Made by a program: the position numbers and the translations under genes. Shown piece by piece: positions 1 to 7,911 of a stretch of 31,016 nt of DNA; position 1 is the stretch's first letter, and every line of letters starts with the position of its first letter. The stretch is from NCBI RefSeq assembly GCF_004570345.1, contig NZ_SPQM01000055.1, positions 1 to 31,016 of the forward strand, written 5' to 3'. This stretch comes from Blastococcus sp. CT_GayMR20. Lineage in GTDB: Bacteria > Actinomycetota > Actinomycetes > Mycobacteriales > Geodermatophilaceae. The notes below the pieces were generated by a model. That model saw only the letters and a program-made list of their open reading frames with translations, was not told the origin of the DNA and searched no databases.

Positions 1-684
1 CGCCTCGCGCAGGTAGGCGGCGTTGCCGAAGGTCAGGGTGCCGGCAAAGGAGAGCACGAAGCCCCGCTCGACGCAGGCCCGGGCGAAGGCGGCGTCTCCG
101 GAGAAGCAGTGGAAGACCGTGTGCTCCGGTGCTCCTTCGTCGTCCAGGACCCGCAGGATCTCGTCGTGCGCGTCCCGGTCGTGGATCACCAGGGCGATGC
201 CGCGCCGCTTGGCGATCCGGATGTGCTCGCGGAACGAGGCCTCCTGCTCCGGCCAGCCCTCACGTCCGGTGCGGAAGCGGTCGAGCCCGGTCTCCCCCAC
301 CGCGCGCACCCGGGGAAGCCCCGCCAGCCGGTCGATCTCGGCGAGCGCGTCATCCGTCGCCTTCCCCGCGCCGGCCTCGTTCGGATGGAGGGCGACGGCA
401 GCCAGCACGTTCGGGTGCCGCGCGGCCAGGGCGGCCGACCACCGCGACGACGGCACGTCGACGCCCACCTGCACCAGCCGGGTCACGTTGACCGCGACCG
501 CGGCGGCGATCTCGGCATCGACCTCGTCGTCCGACGCCCACTCGCCGTGCTCGTCCCCGGCCGGCCGCTCCCCCAGGACGATGTCCAGGTGCGTGTGGCT
601 GTCGAGCGCCGGCGACGGCAGCGGCTCCGGGGACGGCGGCGGATCGCCCCGCCGGTTGGCGCGGGCCGAGGCCGACCGACTCAT
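1..684 (-). CDS. tatD: TatD family metal-dependent hydrolase (DNase), 3' end cut by window
   Basis: Members of this amidohydrolase-fold family are metal-dependent deoxyribonucleases/phosphoesterases acting in the cytoplasm. Visible motifs are the N-terminal metal site LDSHTHLD, the central VGETGLD glutamate, the VIHDRDA histidine and FHCFSG. The frame is open from the ATG to the left edge (228 codons), so roughly the last 40–70 residues are missing compared with a usual length of 260–300. The start ATG overlaps the metG stop as ATGA, so translation is probably coupled. metG followed by tatD is a common actinobacterial order. The first ~30 residues are Pro/Arg-rich and not part of the fold. 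Confidence 0.9.
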   Translation of the reverse strand, partial: MSRSASARANRRGDPPPSPEPLPSPALDSHTHLDIVLGERPAGDEHGEWASDDEVDAEIAAAVAVNVTRLVQVGVDVPSSRWSAALAARHPNVLAAVALHPNEAGAGKATDDALAEIDRLAGLPRVRAVGETGLDRFRTGREGWPEQEASFREHIRIAKRRGIALVIHDRDAHDEILRVLDDEGAPEHTVFHCFSGDAAFARACVERGFVLSFAGTLTFGNAAYLREA

Positions 685-2477
685 GCGCCACCCTCGAGGC
701 GGGCCAGCTCCTCGTCGACGACGGAGGGGTCGAGCTTGGTGAAGATCGGCGTCGGCGGGGCGAGCGGCGTGCCCGACGGCGGCAGCGGCGTGGAGCCCCA
801 GCCGGCCTGCCCCTCGTCGTAGCGCCCGGTGATGATCGGGTACGGCGAGCCGTCATCCAGGTCCGTGACCTCGTGGATCTCCGGTTGTGCCGACCAGACG
901 CCGGTGCCGCCGAGGAGCTCGTGCACCGTCTGCGCCGAGTGCGGCAGGAACGGCGTCAGCAGGGTGTTGCAGTCCTTGATCGCCTGCAGCGCGGTGTGCA
1001 GGACCGTGTCCCGGCGGGCCGGGTCCTCCTTGAGCTTCCACGGCGCCTGGTCGGACAGGTACTTGTTCGCCTCGGCGACCACCCGCATCGCCTCGCCGAT
1101 GGCCGCCTTCTGCCGGTTGCGCGACAGCAGGTCCCCGACCGGCGCGAACGCGCCGGACGTCGTCGCCAGCAGCGCACGGTCCTCGCCGGTCAACTCGCCC
1201 GGAGTCGGGATACCGCCGACGTTCTTCGCGGCCATCGACACCGTGCGGTTGACCAGGTTGCCCCAGCCGGCCACGAGCTCGTCGTTGTTCCGGCGCAGGA
1301 ACTCCGCCCAGGTGAAGTCGGTGTCCTGGTTCTCCGGACCCGCGACGGCGATGAAGTAGCGCAGCGCGTCGGCGTCGTACCGGGCGAGGAAGTCGCGGAC
1401 GTAGATGACGACCTGGCGGCTGCTGGAGAACTTGCGCCCCTCCATCGTCAGGAACTCGCTGGACACCACCTCGGTCGGCAGGTTCAGCCGGCCGAGGTCA
1501 CCAGCGGTGCCGCCCTTGTCGCCCTCGCCGTTGTAGCCGAGCAGCTGGGCGGGCCAGATCTCGGAGTGGAAGACGATGTTGTCCTTGCCCATGAAGTAGT
1601 AGGCGTCGGAGTCCGGCGTCTGCCACCACTGCCGCCACGCCTCCGGGTCCCCCGAGCGCCGGGCCCACTCGATCGACGCCGACAGGTAGCCGACCACCGC
1701 GTCGAACCACACGTAGATCCGCTTGTCCGGCCGGTCGATCCAACCCTCCAGCGGCACGCGGACACCCCAGTCGATGTCGCGGGTGTAGCTGCGCGGCTTG
1801 AGGTCCTCGAGCAGGTTGACGCTGAAGTTCAGGACGTTGGGCCGCCAGCTCTTGCGGGTGGCCAGCCAGTCGCCCAGCGCCCGCGCGAACGCCGGCAGGT
1901 CGAGGAAGTAGTGCTCGCTCTCGACGAACTTCGGGGTCTCCCCGTTGATCTTGCTGACCGGGTTGATGAGGTCGACCGGGTCGAGCTGGTTGCCGCAGTT
2001 GTCGCACTGGTCGCCGCGGGCGCCGTCGTAGCCGCAGATCGGGCACGTGCCCTCGATGTAGCGGTCGGGCAGGGTGCGGCCGGTCGACGGGCTGATCGCG
2101 CCGAGCGTCGTCTTCGGGAAGACGTAGCCGTTCTTCAGCAGGCCCAGGAAGATCTCCTGGCTGATCGAGGCGTGGTTCTCCGTCGTCGTCCGCGTGAACA
2201 GGTCGTAGCTCAGTCCGAGGCTCGCCAGGTCGTCGACGATGATCCGGTTGTTCCGGTCGGCGATCTCGCGGGGCGTGATGCCCTCGGCGTCGGCGGCGAC
2301 CGTGATCGGGGTGCCGTGCTCGTCGGTCCCGGAGACCATCAGCACCTTGTCACCGGCCATGCGGTGGTACCGGCTGAACACGTCCGACGGGACGCCGAAG
2401 CCGGAGACGTGGCCGATGTGCCGCGGACCGTTCGCGTAGGGCCACGCCACTGCGGTGAGGATGTGCCGATCTGTCAC
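681..2477 (-). CDS. metG: Methionyl-tRNA synthetase
   Basis: Class I aminoacyl-tRNA synthetase that charges tRNA-Met in the cytoplasm. The 598-residue product has the HIGH signature in [12 protein letters not shown] near residue 20, an editing/discrimination segment [11 protein letters not shown], a four-cysteine zinc knuckle [18 protein letters not shown], and a KMSKS-equivalent written KFSSS in [12 protein letters not shown]. The anticodon-binding helical domain follows ([16 protein letters not shown]). The start is GTG, with no Shine-Dalgarno sequence and a TAGTCT box six bases upstream, so the mRNA is probably leaderless. The gene overlaps tatD by four bases. Length and domain order fit the longer MetRS form that carries the zinc knuckle. 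Confidence 0.97.
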   Translation of the reverse strand: MTDRHILTAVAWPYANGPRHIGHVSGFGVPSDVFSRYHRMAGDKVLMVSGTDEHGTPITVAADAEGITPREIADRNNRIIVDDLASLGLSYDLFTRTTTENHASISQEIFLGLLKNGYVFPKTTLGAISPSTGRTLPDRYIEGTCPICGYDGARGDQCDNCGNQLDPVDLINPVSKINGETPKFVESEHYFLDLPAFARALGDWLATRKSWRPNVLNFSVNLLEDLKPRSYTRDIDWGVRVPLEGWIDRPDKRIYVWFDAVVGYLSASIEWARRSGDPEAWRQWWQTPDSDAYYFMGKDNIVFHSEIWPAQLLGYNGEGDKGGTAGDLGRLNLPTEVVSSEFLTMEGRKFSSSRQVVIYVRDFLARYDADALRYFIAVAGPENQDTDFTWAEFLRRNNDELVAGWGNLVNRTVSMAAKNVGGIPTPGELTGEDRALLATTSGAFAPVGDLLSRNRQKAAIGEAMRVVAEANKYLSDQAPWKLKEDPARRDTVLHTALQAIKDCNTLLTPFLPHSAQTVHELLGGTGVWSAQPEIHEVTDLDDGSPYPIITGRYDEGQAGWGSTPLPPSGTPLAPPTPIFTKLDPSVVDEELARLEGGA

Positions 2478-2483
2478 GGCCCG

Positions 2484-2489
2484 AGACTA
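2484..2489 (-). promoter_or_regulatory. Probable -10 box of metG, leaderless
   Basis: On the minus strand TAGTCT fits the TAnnnT consensus. It ends six bases before the GTG of metG, placing the transcription start at or next to the start codon. No Shine-Dalgarno sequence lies in between. The -35 is not convincing. Confidence 0.45.
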
Positions 2490-2525
2490 GTGAGGCCGGT
2501 CCACCGCATTGCCCGGGCGGTCGGG

Positions 2526-3176
2526 TCAGGGCTGGGTGAAGACGGCCGACGCGGGGTCGTTCCCCCCACCGGACGGGACCGGCGCGAGGATCGCGACGGC
2601 GCACAGCGAGGCGCCGATCAGGCCCAGGGTGATCGTGGCCAGCAGGCGGTGGGACTGCACCGGGTCGACGCGACGGGCGCGGACGCGCGGGCCCTCCGCG
2701 ATCCAGCGCTGCGCGGACGGGGCACCGGCGAGCAGCAGCTTGCCGACCGGGAGGGCCAGGGCGAGCAGGCCGAGCGCGGGCACCGGCAGCGAGGTGGGGT
2801 TCTGGAAGGGCGTGACGGTCGCGACCACGAGCAGCACCGCGACCAGGGCCATCTCGGCGTACGCGACGCCGGTGAACAGGCGGCGGCCGGCGCCGTCGAT
2901 CAGCGCGGCACCGCTGCCGGCGCACAGCACGATCCAGCCGGCCAGCAGCACCAGGCCCGAGCCGATCAGCATGCCGCCGGGGCGGATCGCCGACAGGACG
3001 GCGTCCAGACCGGTGAGCGCGACGGCGAGGAGAGCGACGGACTGCAGCACGCCGAGGGAGCCGGCTGCGGCGACGGCCAGCGGGAGCCGGCGGGTGACGG
3101 ACGGCGTCGCGACAGCGGCCCGCGCAGCGCCGCGGACCCGCGGGGCCGCGAAGGTGTCGAGAACGCTGATCGCCAT
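2526..3176 (-). CDS. Hypothetical multi-pass membrane protein
   Basis: A 216-residue protein of unknown function. After a basic N-terminus (about 35 residues) hydrophobic segments run roughly 35–58, 66–90, 102–125 and 130–150, with one more at about 182–202 after a cytoplasmic-looking Arg-rich stretch. This suggests four or five transmembrane helices. I see no catalytic motif or known family signature. It lies 48 bp upstream of metG on the same strand but metG appears to have its own promoter. The C-terminal tail is Gly/Pro/Ala-rich. The ATG start (MAISVLD) has only a weak ribosome-binding site. Confidence 0.75.
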   Translation of the reverse strand: MAISVLDTFAAPRVRGAARAAVATPSVTRRLPLAVAAAGSLGVLQSVALLAVALTGLDAVLSAIRPGGMLIGSGLVLLAGWIVLCAGSGAALIDGAGRRLFTGVAYAEMALVAVLLVVATVTPFQNPTSLPVPALGLLALALPVGKLLLAGAPSAQRWIAEGPRVRARRVDPVQSHRLLATITLGLIGASLCAVAILAPVPSGGGNDPASAVFTQP

Positions 3177-3227
3177 GCAGATCAGCTCGGCGGATCCGCG
3201 GCCCGCCTGAAGACCCGGGCGCCGGAA

Positions 3228-3245
3228 CTCACCCGGCCGGGTGAG
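3228..3245 (-). terminator. Hairpin after the amino-acid permease
   Basis: CTCACCCGG followed directly by CCGGGTGAG is a perfect 18-bp palindrome, giving a 7-bp stem with a GGCC loop. It starts a few bases after the permease stop codon on the minus strand and is followed by TTCC, so an intrinsic terminator with a poor U-tract is likely. Confidence 0.5.
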
Positions 3246-3251
3246 CGGTGG

Positions 3252-4757
3252 TCACCCCCGGCGCGCGGCGTTGGCCGCGGCGGCGTCCTCCCGGTCCCCC
3301 GGGGTCGTGAACCGGCTGCGCGCGCGTCCGTAGGCGAAGTAGATGACGAAGCCGAGCGCCATCCAGACGAGGAAGCGGATCCAGGTGTTCCCCGTCAGGT
3401 TGAGCATGAGCCACAGGCAGGCGAGTGCCGAGACGATCGGCAGCACCGGCATCAACGGCACACGGAAGGCCCGTGGCAGGTCCGGGCGGGTCCGCCGCAG
3501 GACGATGACGCCGATGGAGACCAACAGGAACGCGGCGAGCGTCCCGATGTTGACGAGCTCCGTCAGCTCACCGAGCGGGATGACCCCGGCCATGATCGCC
3601 ACGAGCACCCCGGTCGCGATCGTGATGCGATAAGGGGTGCCATAGCGCGGGTGCACCGTGGAGAACCACCGGGGCAGCAGCCGGTCCCGGGCCATCGCGA
3701 AGAGGACGCGGGACTGCCCGAGCAGCAGGATCATGACCACCGACGTCAGACCGATGAGCGCGCCGAGGCCGATGATCGTGGCGAACACCGGCAGCCCGGC
3801 GGCGGAGAAGGCGCCCGCCAGCGGCGCGTCGGGGTTGAGCTCGTCGTACGGCTGCATCCCGACGACGACCAGCGACACCGCCACGTAGAGCACGGTGCAG
3901 ATCGCCAGGGAGCCGAGGATGCCGCGCGGCATGTCCCGTGCGGGGTTGCGTGTCTCCTCGGCCGCGGTGGCGACGATGTCGAAGCCGATGAACGCGAAGA
4001 ACACGATCGAGGCGCCGGCGATGACCCCGCCCCAGCCGAACGTCGTGGGTGCGAAGCCGAACAGGCTCTGGACCAGCGGCGCGTCCCAGCCGGAGGCGGC
4101 CTCGCTCGGCTGGGCCGGGGGCACGAACGGGCTGTAGTTGGCGGCCTTCAGGTGGAAGACACCCACTGCCACGACGAGCAGGACGACCGCCACCTTGATG
4201 GCGACGACGACCGCGTTGAACCGGGACGACAGCTTGATGCCGAGCACGAGCACAGCGGTCATCGCGAGGGCGAGGAGCATCGCGGGGATGTTGAACCGCG
4301 CTTCCTCGCCGGCGACCGTCGAGGGAAGGTCGAGCCCGATGTCGCTGAGCATCTGCTGCAGGTAACCCGACCAGCTGACCGACACGGCGGCGGCCCCGAT
4401 GGCGAACTCGAGGATCAGGTCCCAGCCGATGATCCAGGCGACGAACTCTCCGAACGTCGCGTACGAGAACGTGTAGGCGGAGCCGGCGACCGGGACGGTC
4501 GAGGCGAACTCGGCGTAGCAGAGTGCGGCCAGGCCGCAGGTGACCCCGGCGATGACGAACGAGACCGCCACGGCCGGCCCCGACTGGGTCTGCGCGACCA
4601 CACCTGTGACCACGAAGATCCCGGCACCGATGATCACGCCCACGCCGAACACGGTGAGGTCCAGCCCGGACAGGTGCTTCTTCAGCCGGTGCTCGGGCTC
4701 GTCGGTGTCGCGGATGGAGTCCTCGACGGACTTGACCCGGCGGGTCCGTGCGGCCAC
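3252..4757 (-). CDS. APC superfamily amino acid permease (cationic amino acid transporter type)
   Basis: A 12-helix secondary transporter in the cytoplasmic membrane, probably importing amino acids with protons. Visible family elements are the first-helix motif GVGVIIGAGIFVVTG, EFASTVPVAGSAYTFSY, and the TM6-TM7 signature FIGFDIVATAAEETRNPARD followed by MPRGI, which is typical of the CAT/YfnA branch. I chose GTG at 4757 because AGGAGG sits six bases upstream and the product then begins about 25 residues before the first conserved segment (501 aa). The frame stays open upstream to 4931, but that part overlaps divergent corA and lacks homology-like content. Substrate cannot be read from sequence. 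Confidence 0.92.
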   Translation of the reverse strand: MAARTRRVKSVEDSIRDTDEPEHRLKKHLSGLDLTVFGVGVIIGAGIFVVTGVVAQTQSGPAVAVSFVIAGVTCGLAALCYAEFASTVPVAGSAYTFSYATFGEFVAWIIGWDLILEFAIGAAAVSVSWSGYLQQMLSDIGLDLPSTVAGEEARFNIPAMLLALAMTAVLVLGIKLSSRFNAVVVAIKVAVVLLVVAVGVFHLKAANYSPFVPPAQPSEAASGWDAPLVQSLFGFAPTTFGWGGVIAGASIVFFAFIGFDIVATAAEETRNPARDMPRGILGSLAICTVLYVAVSLVVVGMQPYDELNPDAPLAGAFSAAGLPVFATIIGLGALIGLTSVVMILLLGQSRVLFAMARDRLLPRWFSTVHPRYGTPYRITIATGVLVAIMAGVIPLGELTELVNIGTLAAFLLVSIGVIVLRRTRPDLPRAFRVPLMPVLPIVSALACLWLMLNLTGNTWIRFLVWMALGFVIYFAYGRARSRFTTPGDREDAAAANAARRG

Positions 4758-4817
4758 GTCGTCCTCCTCGGCTTCGCTTCCGGCGAGCGTGTCACGGGTG
4801 CCCGGAGGTCGCATGCC

Positions 4818-4823
4818 TACGCT
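4818..4823 (+). promoter_or_regulatory. Possible -10 box for corA
   Basis: TACGCT matches TAnnnT and lies 35 bp before the corA ATG, within the 101-bp divergent gap. No good -35 is visible, so this is tentative. Confidence 0.3.
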
Positions 4824-4858
4824 TCGGGTCCGGGAACCGGTGACCACGAGGTGGGCTG

Positions 4859-5968
4859 ATGAGCAACGACACGTCCGTTCCGCGGCCGCTCGAGCCGGAC
4901 GCGGACCGACGGTCCCCCGGCCTCCGCCCACGCCCAGCCGGCGCCGCCCGACCCGCCCCGGCGCGGCAACCGGACGTCGAACTGGTGGTGGACTGCGCCG
5001 TCTACGTCGACGGGCAGCGGGGGGAGCCGGTCGATCCGCACGACGCCCTCCGGCAGGCCGCCGACCGCGGCGGCTTCGTCTGGCTGGGGCTCTACGAGCC
5101 CTCCGACGCCGAGCTGGGGGCGATCGCGAGCAGCTACGGGCTGCATCCCCTCGCCGTGGAGGATGCCGTCTACGCCCACCAGCGGCCCAAGCTCGACCAC
5201 TACGACGACGGCATCTTCATGGTGCTGAAGACGGCGACCTACGTGGAGCACGAGCAGCTGACCGCGACCAGCGAGGTGGTCGACACCGGCGAGATCATGG
5301 TCTTCCTCGGGGCGAACTACGTGATCACGGTCCGGCACGGCGACCACGGCGGGCTGACCGAGCTGCGGCGAGGCCTCGAGCAGCAGCGCGACCTGCTGTG
5401 CCTGGGGCCCTCCGCCGTCCTCTACGCCGTCGCCGACCACGTCGTCGACGACTTCGTGGCCGTGGCCGCCCAGGTGGAGGACGACGTCGACGAGCTCGAG
5501 GCGTCGGTGTTCAGCTCCCAGCGCACCGACGACATCGGTCGGCTCTACCAGCTCAAGCGGGAGCTGATGTCGTTGCGCAAGGCGGTCTCGCCGCTGGAGC
5601 TGCCGCTGCAGAAGCTGTCCGAGCGCCAGATCGACGTCGTCCCCGAGGTGATGCGGTCGTACTTCCGCGACGTCCAGGACCACGCGATCCGGGTGCGCGA
5701 CCAGGTCGGCGGGCTCGACGAGCTGCTGACCTCGATCCTGCAGGCGTCGCTGGCCCGCACGTCGCAGGCCGACAACGAGGACATGCGCAAGATCTCGGCG
5801 TGGGCCGGCATCATCGCCGTCCCGACCGCGATCGCCGGCATCTACGGCATGAACTTCGAGTTCATGCCGGAGCTGCAGTGGCGGTGGGGCTATCCGCTGG
5901 TGTGGCTGGTCATCCTGAGCGCCTGTTTCCTGCTCTACCGAGGCTTCAAGCGCAACGGCTGGCTCTAG
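4859..5968 (+). CDS. corA: CorA-type magnesium/cobalt channel
   Basis: Pentameric divalent-cation channel of the cytoplasmic membrane. The 369-residue protein has a long acidic/helical cytoplasmic domain. It ends in two transmembrane helices with the YGMN selectivity signature in IAGIYGMNFEFMPE near residue 330, then a second helix and a basic tail FKRNGWL. The domain start VDCAVYVDGQRGE and the segment LGLHPLAVEDA-like (SSYGLHPLAVEDAVYAHQRP) are typical of the family. The first ~45 residues are Pro/Arg-rich and look disordered. ATG is preceded by GAGGTGGG. Divergent from the amino-acid permease; a hairpin follows the stop. Confidence 0.95.
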   Translation: MSNDTSVPRPLEPDADRRSPGLRPRPAGAARPAPARQPDVELVVDCAVYVDGQRGEPVDPHDALRQAADRGGFVWLGLYEPSDAELGAIASSYGLHPLAVEDAVYAHQRPKLDHYDDGIFMVLKTATYVEHEQLTATSEVVDTGEIMVFLGANYVITVRHGDHGGLTELRRGLEQQRDLLCLGPSAVLYAVADHVVDDFVAVAAQVEDDVDELEASVFSSQRTDDIGRLYQLKRELMSLRKAVSPLELPLQKLSERQIDVVPEVMRSYFRDVQDHAIRVRDQVGGLDELLTSILQASLARTSQADNEDMRKISAWAGIIAVPTAIAGIYGMNFEFMPELQWRWGYPLVWLVILSACFLLYRGFKRNGWL

Positions 5969-5990
5969 CGACTCCGCCTCTGCGCGCCGA

Positions 5991-6019
5991 TGTACCTCTC
6001 AGGCCGCCGAAGAGGTTCA
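5991..6019. terminator. Hairpin between convergent corA and the DUF559 gene
   Basis: TGTACCTCT (5991–5999) pairs with AGAGGTTCA (6011–6019), 8 of 9 positions, loop of 11. It starts 22 bp after the corA stop, and its right arm covers the stop codon of the opposing gene. Probably a shared terminator. The left arm recurs at 6970. Confidence 0.45.
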
Positions 6020-6898
6020 CCCGAGCGCAATGCCGAGCGCGTGAGCGATGTCCGCGATCAGTGCTCCCGGCCGACGGAGATGCTCCGCTGTCACGAACAC
6101 GACCGTCCACCCCGCCGCCCGCAGGCGGTTCAGCCTCCGCCGGTCGCGGGCGAACTGGCTCTTCTCCCCGTGCCACAGGCCGTCGTACTCGACCGCCACC
6201 TTCCGGTCGGGCCACGCGAAGTCGACGCGTGCCACGAAGCGGTCGCCGTCCATGACCTGGAACTGCGCGACAGGGATGGGCAGACCACTCCGGTGGATCA
6301 ACAGTCTCAGGCGGGTTTCCTGGGGTGATCCCGCGAGGCCGTCGGCGGCCTCTGCCACCGCGCGGGCACGCGCTGAGCCGGGGCCCCGCGCTGCGGCCGC
6401 CCTGGCGCGCACCGCGGCCAGCTCGAGGAAGCCGGTCGCGATGAGCTCGTCGACCGCCGCGACGGCTCGGTCGTGACCCAGCACGGATGCGAGGCGGACG
6501 GCGGTCACGTCCGGCAGGGTCACCGGCACCCCGAGGCGATGGATGGCGTCCTCGCGCCGCATCCTTGCCCGGCGTGCGGTCACACCCGGGAGGCGCACCA
6601 TGCGAGCGCCCGGCGGGAGGGTCACCTCGACGTCGTCCTCGGCCCCGACGAGGTCGACTCCCCAGAAGACGGCTGCACTGGCGCCGCTCACGACGGCCGA
6701 AGGCAGGAGCAGCGTCACCGCCTCCGCTCGGAGGACGTGGCTGACCGGAACGTCGCGATGGACGTACACGTCATGGAAGAGGGGCCGCCAGGTCGACCCG
6801 CGCAGCCGGCGATGCGTCATGAGGCCTGCGCGGACGGCGGCGGATGCCCGGAACGGCACCGAGCGCAATTCCTCGGGCACTGACGCTGGCGTGGGCAC
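6017..6898 (-). CDS. DUF559 (Vsr-like) nuclease-fold protein with AbiEi-like N-terminal region
   Basis: 293 residues. The N-terminal part (about 10–60, FRASAAVRAGLMTHRRLRG through VYVHRDV) resembles the winged-helix region of AbiEi-type antitoxin proteins. The C-terminal part (about 200–290) has a PD-(D/E)XK arrangement: VARVDFAWPD, then VAVEYDGLWHG, then RDRRRLNRLRAAGW and VVFVTAEHL, as in DUF559 and very-short-patch-repair endonuclease folds. DNA cleavage or nicking is therefore plausible but not shown. Such genes are common, usually solitary, in soil actinobacteria; no toxin partner is adjacent. GTG at 6898 is used; GTG at 6880 is an alternative, and neither has a strong ribosome-binding site. 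Related hairpins flank the gene. Confidence 0.8.
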   Translation of the reverse strand: MPTPASVPEELRSVPFRASAAVRAGLMTHRRLRGSTWRPLFHDVYVHRDVPVSHVLRAEAVTLLLPSAVVSGASAAVFWGVDLVGAEDDVEVTLPPGARMVRLPGVTARRARMRREDAIHRLGVPVTLPDVTAVRLASVLGHDRAVAAVDELIATGFLELAAVRARAAAARGPGSARARAVAEAADGLAGSPQETRLRLLIHRSGLPIPVAQFQVMDGDRFVARVDFAWPDRKVAVEYDGLWHGEKSQFARDRRRLNRLRAAGWTVVFVTAEHLRRPGALIADIAHALGIALG

Positions 6899-6968
6899 CG
6901 GCGAACTGTGCCTTCAGCCGGCGACCTGCGTCCGGCGTCTTCCACAGGCTCCGCGCTCGTGCGCGCTC

Positions 6969-6999
6969 GTGTACCTCTCGAACCCGACGAGGGGTACAC
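6969..6999 (-). terminator. Hairpin downstream of rsmI
   Basis: GTGTACCTCTCG (6969–6980) pairs with CGAGGGGTACAC (6988–6999), with one G·U-type position and a 7-nt loop. It lies about 20 bp past the rsmI stop on the minus strand and upstream of the DUF559 start. Likely an rsmI terminator. It shares TGTACCTCTC with the hairpin at 5991. Confidence 0.5.
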
Positions 7000-7018
7000 G
7001 GGTGCGCAACCGCGGGGG

Positions 7019-7858
7019 TTACGGGGCCTTGGCGGCGAGGACGGCGTCGTAGACGGTCCGCTTGGGCAGCCCCGTGCGGACGACGACGGCACGGATGGCG
7101 TCCTTGCGGGTGGCGCCGGCGGCCTCCTCGTCGGCGACTGCAGCGGCGAGCGCGGCCGGATCGAGGTCCACCGGCTCGGCGGCCGCGCCGGCCACGACCA
7201 GGGTGATCTCTCCCTTCACGCCTGCGGCCGCCCACTCGACCAGCTCCGACAGCGGCCCGCGGCGGATCTCCTCGTAGGTCTTCGTCAGCTCCCGGCAGAC
7301 CGCAGCAGCGCGCCCGGGACCGAACGCCTCCGCCAGGTCGGCGAGCGAATCGGCCAGCCGGTGCGGGGACTCGAAGAAGACCATCGTGCGGCGCTCGTCG
7401 GCCAGCCCCGCCAGCAGCGACCGCCGCTCCCCGCCCTTGCGCGGCAGGAACCCCTCGAAGCAGAACCGGTCGACCGGCAGCCCGGACACGGCCAGCGCGG
7501 TCGTCACCGCCGACGGGCCGGGCACCGAGGTCACGGGGACGCCGGCGTCGATCGCCGCCCGCACGAGCGTGTAGCCGGGGTCGGAGACCGAGGGCATCCC
7601 CGCGTCGGTCAGGAGGAGCACCGTCGCACCCTCGGCCAGCGCGGCCAGCAGCCCGGGCAGCCGCGCCTTCTCCACCGACTCGTGGAAGGTGACGATCCGC
7701 CCGGTGAACGTGACCCCCAGGTCCGATGCCAGCCGGTGCAGCCGCCGGGTGTCCTCGACCGCGAGGACGTCGGCCGACGCCATGACCTCGCGCAGCCGTG
7801 GGCCGACGTCGCCGGGCTGCCCGAGGGGTGCCCCACCCAGCACCAGCCGTCCGCTCAC
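7019..7858 (-). CDS. rsmI: 16S rRNA (cytidine-1402-2'-O)-methyltransferase
   Basis: Tetrapyrrole-methylase-fold enzyme that methylates the ribose of C1402 in the ribosomal decoding centre using S-adenosylmethionine. Family motifs visible are LVLGGAPLGQPGDV at the start, ADVLAVEDTRRL, LLLTDAGMPSVSDPG, the proline-rich VPGPSAVTTALAVSGLP, FEGFLPRKGGERR and MVFFESPHRL. The GTG at 7858 (VSGRLVLGG) begins exactly where the domain begins and gives 279 residues. The longer open frame to 8023 overlaps the divergent mannosyltransferase gene and is not credible. rsmI head-to-head with pmt is a typical actinobacterial arrangement, also seen at Rv1002c–Rv1003. Confidence 0.95.
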   Translation of the reverse strand: MSGRLVLGGAPLGQPGDVGPRLREVMASADVLAVEDTRRLHRLASDLGVTFTGRIVTFHESVEKARLPGLLAALAEGATVLLLTDAGMPSVSDPGYTLVRAAIDAGVPVTSVPGPSAVTTALAVSGLPVDRFCFEGFLPRKGGERRSLLAGLADERRTMVFFESPHRLADSLADLAEAFGPGRAAAVCRELTKTYEEIRRGPLSELVEWAAAGVKGEITLVVAGAAAEPVDLDPAALAAAVADEEAAGATRKDAIRAVVVRTGLPKRTVYDAVLAAKAP

Positions 7859-7899
7859 GGGTCCGAGCCTGTCACGGCGGAGTCGATCGCCGGCCCACA

Positions 7900-7905
7900 T
7901 ACCCT
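7900..7905 (+). promoter_or_regulatory. Probable -10 box of pmt, leaderless
   Basis: TACCCT (TAnnnT) ends six bases before the ATG of the mannosyltransferase gene, so transcription would begin at the start codon. No Shine-Dalgarno sequence is visible. Confidence 0.4.
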
Positions 7906-7911
7906 GGCGGC

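Noticed and set aside
873..4859. Very long plus-strand open frame (over 1300 codons) opposite metG and the permease gene
   Set aside because: Composition is Arg/Asp/Gly/Val-rich low-complexity, with no domain; it is the antisense shadow of genuine minus-strand genes in GC-rich DNA.
4758..4931. N-terminal extension of the amino-acid permease
   Set aside because: No ribosome-binding site; would overlap corA; AGGAGG clearly marks GTG 4757.
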